From Hyphomicrobiales bacterium (lineage in GTDB: Bacteria > Pseudomonadota > Alphaproteobacteria > Rhizobiales > Beijerinckiaceae), in the NCBI GenBank assembly GCA_027483895.1, contig JAIXTP010000033.1, positions 20,970 through 84,969 on the forward strand: DNA of 64,000 bases, written 5' to 3'. The notes beneath the pieces were generated by a model. That model was given only the letters and a program-made list of their open reading frames with translations, was not told the DNA's origin and did not search any database. This document shows, in pieces, positions 58,909 through 64,000 of the stretch (position 1 is its first letter; each line of letters opens with the position of its first letter). The translations under genes were made by a program, and so were the position numbers.

Positions 58909-59937
58909 TCACCCGATGGTGAGCAGATCGCGCGGGGTCCTGATGAAGAGCGTGTCGATCTCGCCGTCCGAAAAGCCGCGTTCGCGCATCAGCGGGATCA
59001 CGTTGCGCAGCAGATGGCCGTAGCCGTGGCCTCCGTAGCTCTTGAGACGCGAGCGGGTGCAGATGTCGTGGGCGACGACGACCCTGTCGCCGAGCCCCGC
59101 ATCGAACAGCCGCCTGATCGCCCTCAGACGCATGTAGTCGGTCGGCAGGTCGGCCACGCCCATCCAGTATTTCGAGGTCTCGATCCCGAAGAAATCGTAT
59201 TCCACGACGCAGCCGCGACGCGCCAGCCCCACGACCTCGCCGTCCTCGCCCTCATAGGTCCGGTCCATATGGTCGATGATGACGCGGGAGAGATCAGCCC
59301 CCGCGGCGTCGAGCACGTCGAGGATCTCGTGCGGCGCCTGCGGATGCCGCCCCGGATGAACCGTGATCGCGGCGCCCGTCGCACGCTGCGCCATGGCGCC
59401 CGCCTGCAGCGAGCGGCGCTCGAAGGGCGTGAGCGGCCATGAACAGCCTATCTCGCCGATGATGCCGCAGCGGATCGCCGTGCCGCGCGCGCCCGTCGTC
59501 ACTTCGGCGATCATGATCTCGGCGAGCGCCTCGACCGGCAGGGCCCGGGTCGCATCGTCCTGATAGACGTCCGTGTACCAGCCGGCGCCGGCGACCACAT
59601 GCACGCCGGACCGGCGCGAGATCTCCGCCAGCCCCTCGAGATCGGGAACGATCCCGCCCGTCGTCATCTCGACCACGGTCCCGCCGCCCTCGGCCGCGAA
59701 GAAATCGGCCTCGCGCACGGCGACATCCACGTCCTGCAGCCGATGATTCCCGAAATGCTCTCCGGGCCGGTAATCGACGTCGAACCGGTTCTCCGGCGTG
59801 ATCACCACTTCCGCCTCGCCCGAATTCCTGCGCGCGGGGAGATTGAGATCGCACAGCAGATGCTCGTGCATCAGCACGCGTCCGAGTGCTGCGGGCGCCA
59901 CGGGCCCCAGGACGGTCATCACGAATCCCGTCGTCAT
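58909..59937 (-). CDS. Phosphotriesterase-family metal hydrolase
   Basis: A 342-residue amidohydrolase-fold protein. Metal ligands are seen as HEH in VLMHEHLLCDLN, His in ITVHPGRH, His in IIDHMDRT, and Asp in VVAHDICTRSRLKSYGG. At the bridging position it has Glu in IGEIGCSWP rather than the carboxylated Lys of true phosphotriesterases, as in the E. coli Php-type homologues. Such proteins are often lactonases or amidases. The ATG at 59937, with AAGGA nine bases upstream, is preferred over an in-frame GTG at 59964. It is the first gene of the minus-strand half of the cluster. Confidence 0.82.
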   Translation of the reverse strand: MTTGFVMTVLGPVAPAALGRVLMHEHLLCDLNLPARRNSGEAEVVITPENRFDVDYRPGEHFGNHRLQDVDVAVREADFFAAEGGGTVVEMTTGGIVPDLEGLAEISRRSGVHVVAGAGWYTDVYQDDATRALPVEALAEIMIAEVTTGARGTAIRCGIIGEIGCSWPLTPFERRSLQAGAMAQRATGAAITVHPGRHPQAPHEILDVLDAAGADLSRVIIDHMDRTYEGEDGEVVGLARRGCVVEYDFFGIETSKYWMGVADLPTDYMRLRAIRRLFDAGLGDRVVVAHDICTRSRLKSYGGHGYGHLLRNVIPLMRERGFSDGEIDTLFIRTPRDLLTIG

Positions 59938-59965
59938 TCCGGCAGTTCCTTCGTCAAACTTCACC

Positions 59966-59975
59966 GCAACGTTGC
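59966..59975. promoter_or_regulatory. Palindrome GCAACGTTGC in divergent promoter region
   Basis: A perfect 10-base palindrome in the 117-base gap between the hydrolase gene and the binding-protein gene, next to a -35-like TTGCAG (59972-59977). It could be an operator for one or both directions. Confidence 0.4.
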
Positions 59976-59995
59976 AGAGTCCGTCGGTACGTGTC

Positions 59996-60020
59996 TATCC
60001 TTTGCATACGATCTGTATGC
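59996..60020. promoter_or_regulatory. Inverted repeat GCATAC-N5-GTATGC, GntR-type operator candidate
   Basis: GCATAC (60004-60009) and GTATGC (60015-60020) form a perfect 6-base inverted repeat with a 5-base spacer, a shape common for FadR-type GntR regulators. It follows a -10-like TATCCT at 59996-60001, 18 bases from TTGCAG. No regulator gene is present within the visible cluster. Confidence 0.45.
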
Positions 60021-60054
60021 CTGTCTTCTGCAATCGTCGGAAAGGACACTCCTC

Positions 60055-60918
60055 ATGACCACTTCGGACCGCGGCAACACCATCGATCGCCGTTCCGTCC
60101 TGCTCGGCGCGGGCGCCGCGCTGGGCGCGACCGCTCTCGGCGGCGGCAAGGCCCTCGCTCAGGCGAAGGTATCGGCCCCCAACATCATCAAGCCGGGCAC
60201 GCTGGTGATGTCGATCAACCCCACGCTGCCCCCGCTCCAGTTCGTCGACGACAAGGGCGAGCTTCAGGGCATGCGCGTCGAGCTAGGCAACGCGCTCGCC
60301 AAGAATCTCGGTCTCACGCCCGAATATGTGCGCATCGAATTCGCGGCGATGGTCCCGGGCCTCGCGGCCAAGCGCTGGGACATGATCAACACGGGCATCT
60401 TCTGGACCGAAGAGCGCTCGAAGCTGATGTACATGATCCCCTACGAACAGGCGGCGGTCAGCTTCCTCGCCGCGCGCGGCAATCCGCTCAACATCACCAA
60501 GTGGCAGGATCTGGCGGGCCGAGCCGTCGGCGTCGAACTCGGCGGCATCGAAGAGCGCCGGACCCGCGAAGTCGACGAGATGTTGAAGAAGGCGGGCCTG
60601 AAGGGCATCGACATCCGCACCTTCAACAACTTCGCCGAAGCCTTCCAGGCGCTGCGCGCCCGGCAGGTCGACGCAGCCACCTCGATCGACGCCACCGCCA
60701 TGTATTGGCAGGGTCGCGGCGACTTCACGCGCGCGGTCGCCGGCCTGTTTCCGCAGACCGCCTGCTTCGCCTTCGCCAACAAGACGCTGGCCGATGCCGC
60801 CGTCGCGGGCCTCAACGACCTGCGCAAGTCCGGCTACTATGACGGCCTTCTCGACAAATACGGCGTGCTGAAGATCGAGGAGAAGGAATTCTCGATCAAA
60901 GGCCCCGGCCCGGCCTGA
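60055..60918 (+). CDS. Polar amino acid-type ABC transporter substrate-binding protein
   Basis: A 287-residue periplasmic protein of the SBP_bac_3 family. The N-terminus has a twin-arginine-like signal (DRRSVLLGAGAALGATALGGGKALAQ), then KPGTLVMSINPTLPPLQFVDDKGELQGMRVELGNALAKNLG, with the ligand-binding PLQF, and RWDMINTGIFWTEERSKLMYMIPY. The later Asp in ARQVDAATSIDATAMYWQ is at the usual ligand position. It begins the plus-strand half of the divergent cluster. Confidence 0.88.
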   Translation: MTTSDRGNTIDRRSVLLGAGAALGATALGGGKALAQAKVSAPNIIKPGTLVMSINPTLPPLQFVDDKGELQGMRVELGNALAKNLGLTPEYVRIEFAAMVPGLAAKRWDMINTGIFWTEERSKLMYMIPYEQAAVSFLAARGNPLNITKWQDLAGRAVGVELGGIEERRTREVDEMLKKAGLKGIDIRTFNNFAEAFQALRARQVDAATSIDATAMYWQGRGDFTRAVAGLFPQTACFAFANKTLADAAVAGLNDLRKSGYYDGLLDKYGVLKIEEKEFSIKGPGPA

Positions 60919-60940
60919 GCTTCCGCGCTCCGCGAATGAC

Positions 60941-60970
60941 GGGCGCGGCGGTCTTCGCCGCGCCCTTTCC
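60941..60970 (+). terminator. Hairpin between binding-protein and permease genes
   Basis: A perfect 10-base-pair stem GGGCGCGGCG / CGCCGCGCCC (60941-60950 with 60956-60965), 5-base loop, followed by TTTCCCTTGT. It resembles a terminator and is likely a partial one, letting more binding protein than permease be made, since the permease has its own ribosome-binding site just beyond. Confidence 0.65.
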
Positions 60971-60997
60971 CTTGTCTTCCGAACCGGAGAGCACGCT

Positions 60998-61708
60998 TTG
61001 CAGGTCTGGAACTGGTCCGGTTTCTGGAGCTATTTCGTCAATCCCTATCTGCTCGGCGGCGCCGGCGTCACGCTCGGGCTGACGGCCGCGACGCTCGTTC
61101 TCGGGCTGCTCCTCGCCTTCGTCCTCGTGTTGTTCCGGATGTCGAAGAACCCGATTCTGAACGGGATTTCGGCATTTCACGTCTGGCTGTTCCGCGGCAC
61201 GCCCCTCCTGGTCCAGCTCATCATCATCTATACGGGCCTGCCGCAGCTCGGCCTGATCCGGCTGAACGTGATCGAATCCGCGCTGCTCGGCCTCGTCCTG
61301 AACGAGGCGGCCTATCTTTCCGAGATCCTGCGGGCGGGCATCCAGTCGGTCGGCCCGGGCCAGCATGACGCGGCCAAGGCGCTCGGCCTCAACCGCGCGA
61401 AAGCCTTCGTGCTCATCGTCATGCCGCAGGCCATGCGCGTGATCGTCCCCGCGCTCGGCAATTCCGTGAACGGCCTGCTCAAGACCACCTCCATCGCGTC
61501 CGTCATCTCGATGGAGGAACTGCTGCGGCGCGGACAGGTGCTGATGCAGCAGCGCTTCGAGGTCCTCGAAGTGTTCGTCTGCATCGCGATCATCTATCTC
61601 GCGATGACCACGGTCTGGGAACTCGTGCAGCGACGCATCGAGGCTCATTACGGCAAGGCCTACGAGGCTCGGACCGAAGCCAAGCGTTTCGCGCGCGATG
61701 ACCACTGA
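60998..61708 (+). CDS. Polar amino acid ABC transporter permease
   Basis: A 236-residue inner-membrane permease (HisM/GlnP type) with five hydrophobic segments. The N-terminal GGAGVTLGLTAATLVLGLLLAFVLVLF, the FRGTPLLVQLIIIYTGLPQLG motif and the EAA loop SEILRAGIQSVGPGQHDAAKALGLNRAKAFVLIVMPQAMR are all present. Start is TTG at 60998, with GGAG eight bases upstream. Only one permease gene is present, so it should work as a homodimer. It overlaps the next gene by 11 bases. Confidence 0.9.
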   Translation: MQVWNWSGFWSYFVNPYLLGGAGVTLGLTAATLVLGLLLAFVLVLFRMSKNPILNGISAFHVWLFRGTPLLVQLIIIYTGLPQLGLIRLNVIESALLGLVLNEAAYLSEILRAGIQSVGPGQHDAAKALGLNRAKAFVLIVMPQAMRVIVPALGNSVNGLLKTTSIASVISMEELLRRGQVLMQQRFEVLEVFVCIAIIYLAMTTVWELVQRRIEAHYGKAYEARTEAKRFARDDH

Positions 61709-62516
61709 GGGCCGCCGCGCTTCCTACGCCCTGATCGGCTTCGGCCGCATCGGCCGGCGGATCGCCGAAAGGCTGGCGGCGGGCGGAGACGCGCCGGAGC
61801 TTGCCGCCGTCCTGGTATCGCCGGAGCGTGCGCAAGGCGTTGCGGCAGCCGTCGGCGCATCGCGCGTCGTCACCTCGGTCGAGGAACTGTTCGCCCGCAG
61901 GCCCGACATCACCGTCGAATGCGCCTCCGCGGCGGCCCTTGCCGCCTTCGGGCCGCAGGTCATGGCGGCGGGGTCCGACCTCCTTCCGCTCTCTCTCGCC
62001 GCGCTCGCGGACCGTGAGGTGGAGGCCAGGATCATGGCGGCGGCGACCGTAGGACCAGGGCGCCTCGAACTGGCCGCCGGGGCGGCCGGATCCATCGACG
62101 TCGTGGCGGCCGCGCGCGAGGATGGAATCGCGTCGCTCGTCTTCCGGGCCGTCTATCCGTGCGCCCGCTGGCGCGGCACGCCCGCCGAAACCCGCATCGA
62201 CCTCGCCTCGACGACGCGGCGTACCGCGTTTTTCCGCGGAGCGGCGCGTGAGGCGGTGGGGCTGTTCCCGCGGCACATCAATGTGGCCGCCGCCGTCGCG
62301 CTTGCCGGGCCCGGGCTCGACGAGACCGTCGTGGAACTCGCGGCCGATCCCGCAATCACTCAGGCGGTCTTCGAAATCGAAATGAAGGCGGGGCCCGGGC
62401 CCGTCTTTCTGCGCGTCGAGGGACGGGATGCGCCGCTCGGCGCCGATCCCGTCGACTACACGACCTTCAGCGTCATCCGCGCCTTGCGGCGGCGGACGGC
62501 CCCGATCCGCGTTTGA
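61698..62516 (+). CDS. Aspartate dehydrogenase-like NAD(P)-dependent oxidoreductase
   Basis: A 272-residue protein of the L-aspartate dehydrogenase (NadX) family. It has a Rossmann motif ALIGFGRIGRRIAERLAAGG (about 11-30), VTSVEELFARRPDITVECAS, and the C-terminal domain with FRGAAREAVGLFPRHINVAAAVALAGPGLDETVVELAADP. The usual FPxNxNVAAA has His instead of the first Asn here. No nadA or nadC genes follow, so it serves this cluster rather than NAD synthesis, possibly releasing ammonia from an amino acid or reducing an imine. That role is inferred. Confidence 0.82.
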   Translation: MTTEGRRASYALIGFGRIGRRIAERLAAGGDAPELAAVLVSPERAQGVAAAVGASRVVTSVEELFARRPDITVECASAAALAAFGPQVMAAGSDLLPLSLAALADREVEARIMAAATVGPGRLELAAGAAGSIDVVAAAREDGIASLVFRAVYPCARWRGTPAETRIDLASTTRRTAFFRGAAREAVGLFPRHINVAAAVALAGPGLDETVVELAADPAITQAVFEIEMKAGPGPVFLRVEGRDAPLGADPVDYTTFSVIRALRRRTAPIRV

Positions 62517-62528
62517 GGAGAGAAAGAC

Positions 62529-63845
62529 GTGACGACGCTTCCCGAGCGCATCCTCGCCGCCGCCGCCCGCGATCGTGACGCTTCCCTCGCCTTTCTCCGC
62601 GCCCTGATCCGCGCGGGCCGCGACGGAGAGGCCGCCGTGCTCGACAGGGTGCAGAGCGCCATGGAAACCGCCCGTTGCGTCGTCGGCATCCACGACTACG
62701 CGCCCGCGACCGTCCCCATGAAGGGCGAATTCGCGAGCGCCTCGGCGATGGACGGCGAGGAACGCCGCTGCGTGACCGCCCGTCGAAAGGCGAGCGGAAC
62801 GGGCGGACGCAGCCTCGTCTTTTTCGCCCATCCCGACAGCGAGCCCGTGACGGATGCGGAGCGTTGGACGAACGACCCCTTCGCGGGAGCCGTGGTGAAC
62901 GGCCGAATCCACGGTTGGGGCGTCGCCGACGATCTCGCCGGAGTGGCGATCATGGCCGAGGCGATGCGCCTCTTCGCGGAGAATGCGCCGCCCGACCACG
63001 GCGAGGTGATCCTCGCCTGCACGCCCAGCAAGCGCCATGCGCGCGGGGTCTCGGCGCTGCTTCACTCCGGTCTCGACGCGGATGCGGCGGTCTACCTTCA
63101 TCCTGCGGAGTCCGGCGCGGGCATGGGCGAAGTGAAGGCCTTCTGCTCCGGGCAGCTCGAATTCCGCGTCGTCGTGAGGGGCCTGCCCCCGCCGACAACC
63201 GAGCCGCTGCAGACCGCCTTCGCGCATCTGGCGGTCAATCCCGTCCAAGAGGCCCTCCGGCTGATCGACCGGATGCGGGATTTCGGCGACCGCCGGGCGG
63301 AGCGCGTCCGTTCGGAACCGTTGGAACGCACCGTCGGACGCTCGACCAATCTGATGGCCTCCTACGTCGCCGCCGGCGCACCCGCGAAGCTCGCTCGCGT
63401 CCCCGAGACCTGCACGGTGGGCTTCGCGCTCGCCTTCCCGCCGTCGGAAAAAATCGAAGACGTCCGCCGCGAGGTCGAAGAGGCATTGGCCGAGGCCGTC
63501 GCCGAGCGCCCCGCCCTGCGCGAGCGGCCGCCCGAGATCCTGTGGGACGCCGGCGTCTCCGGCGCAGAGATCCCGCCCGATCACCCCCTTTTCCGGGCGA
63601 CGGCCCGCGCGATCCGCGCCGCGACCGGCCGGGACCCCGAGGTCAATCCGATGCATACCGGCAGCGACATCCGCAATCCGATCGTCCAGAGGGGGATTCC
63701 GACCGTCGGCCTGGGGCCTCTTTGCGGGGATCTCAGCCAGAACGGCGGCCATGACGAATGGGTCGACGCCGAAGACTATCTCCGTGCCGTTGCGGCCGCC
63801 GCTCTGCTGATCGCGGAGTGGTGCGCGCCCGACGCGGCATCCTGA
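62529..63845 (+). CDS. M20 family peptidase-like protein with altered active site
   Basis: A 438-residue protein of the M20/ArgE/DapE fold. The first metal His is in LVFFAHPDSEPV and the bridging Asp in GWGVADDLAGVAIM. However, where M20 enzymes have the Glu-Glu pair (base and ligand), this has ACTPSKRHARGVSALL. The next ligand region is YLHPAESG instead of a GEP-like motif, and the dimerisation-domain His is missing (VVRGLPPPTTEPLQ). The last His remains in NGGHDEWVDAEDY. It may be a divergent enzyme with other ligands or a non-catalytic binder. It starts with GTG, AGGAG eight bases upstream. Confidence 0.75.
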   Translation: MTTLPERILAAAARDRDASLAFLRALIRAGRDGEAAVLDRVQSAMETARCVVGIHDYAPATVPMKGEFASASAMDGEERRCVTARRKASGTGGRSLVFFAHPDSEPVTDAERWTNDPFAGAVVNGRIHGWGVADDLAGVAIMAEAMRLFAENAPPDHGEVILACTPSKRHARGVSALLHSGLDADAAVYLHPAESGAGMGEVKAFCSGQLEFRVVVRGLPPPTTEPLQTAFAHLAVNPVQEALRLIDRMRDFGDRRAERVRSEPLERTVGRSTNLMASYVAAGAPAKLARVPETCTVGFALAFPPSEKIEDVRREVEEALAEAVAERPALRERPPEILWDAGVSGAEIPPDHPLFRATARAIRAATGRDPEVNPMHTGSDIRNPIVQRGIPTVGLGPLCGDLSQNGGHDEWVDAEDYLRAVAAAALLIAEWCAPDAAS

Positions 63846-63872
63846 AGCGTGACGCCCGGAAGGAACCCGCCC

Positions 63873-64000
63873 ATGCCGAACTCCGCTCCTGCTGCGCTGA
63901 AGCCTGCGAAGCTCCTGAACGAGACGGCGATCGAGATGATCGGCGTGAACAAGTGGTACGGCGAGTTCCACGTTCTGCGCGACGTGAACCTGACCGTGAA
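63873..64000 (+). CDS. Amino acid ABC transporter ATPase, N-terminal part
   Basis: The reading frame starts at 63873 after AAGGAAC and runs off the window after 42 complete codons. The segment TAIEMIGVNKWYGEFHVLRDVNLTV is the usual N-terminus of GlnQ/AapP-type ATPases, with the A-loop Tyr, before Walker A. It completes the transporter begun at 60055 and 60998. The Walker motifs lie beyond the window. Confidence 0.85.
   Translation, partial: MPNSAPAALKPAKLLNETAIEMIGVNKWYGEFHVLRDVNLTV

Overview
This is GC-rich chromosomal DNA from an aerobic alphaproteobacterium. The genus cannot be fixed from the sequence; a Hyphomicrobiales-type organism is my best inference. The main clue is the F1-only ATP synthase operon atpHAGDC downstream of priA with no F0 genes attached. 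A formate dehydrogenase in which the NuoE-like and NuoF-like parts are fused, a branched-chain keto acid dehydrogenase operon and a full phenylacetate gene set fit the same picture. Genes are tightly packed, often with ATGA or TGATG overlaps. No stretch over about 300 bases lacks a gene; the longest gaps are 30746-31035 (290 bases) and 9892-10137 (246 bases). I saw no rRNA, tRNA, CRISPR array, insertion sequence or prophage.

Layout. 1-7603: tail of a patatin-like lipase, then a minus-strand run of a small methyltransferase, a photolyase-like flavoprotein with its domains in reversed order, a two-gene NAD-linked formate dehydrogenase and xerC. 7681-15007: priA and the F1 ATP synthase operon, closed by a clear terminator. 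15090-18259: a DUF1624 membrane protein, an enolase-superfamily enzyme and two unknown genes. 18262-25492: a six-gene minus-strand operon, E1 alpha, E1 beta, E2 and E3 of branched-chain keto acid dehydrogenase followed by an acyl-CoA dehydrogenase and an alpha-methylacyl-CoA racemase. 25678-34162: a GlcD-like flavoprotein, ilvD, an Lrp-type regulator, an orphan TRAP binding protein, a VOC dioxygenase-like gene, an acyltransferase and an orphan pstS with a PHO-box-like site.

34384-55010 is a phenylacetate catabolic region in three transcription units: paaX then paaJ-ABCDE-(PaaC-like)-paaZ on plus; paaG-paaI-paaK-tetR on minus; and paaN-livKHMGF-(hydratase/dehydrogenase fusion) on plus. Together they encode CoA activation (PaaK), ring epoxidation (PaaABCE), isomerisation (PaaG), ring opening and aldehyde oxidation (PaaZ), beta-oxidation (the fusion protein) and thiolysis (PaaJ). 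A TetR-type palindrome sits at the start of paaJ and in the paaG/paaN divergent promoter, which suggests the Liv-type transporter belongs to the same regulon.

55086-64000 is the least familiar part. It is a divergent catabolic cluster with a 962-residue oxidase resembling HcnA, HcnB and HcnC joined end to end, a DapA-family lyase, a phosphotriesterase-family hydrolase, a polar amino acid type ABC transporter, an aspartate-dehydrogenase-like protein and an M20 family protein lacking several catalytic residues. It looks like uptake and breakdown of an N-substituted or unusual amino acid (opine-like), but the substrate cannot be named from sequence. The window ends inside the transporter ATPase gene.
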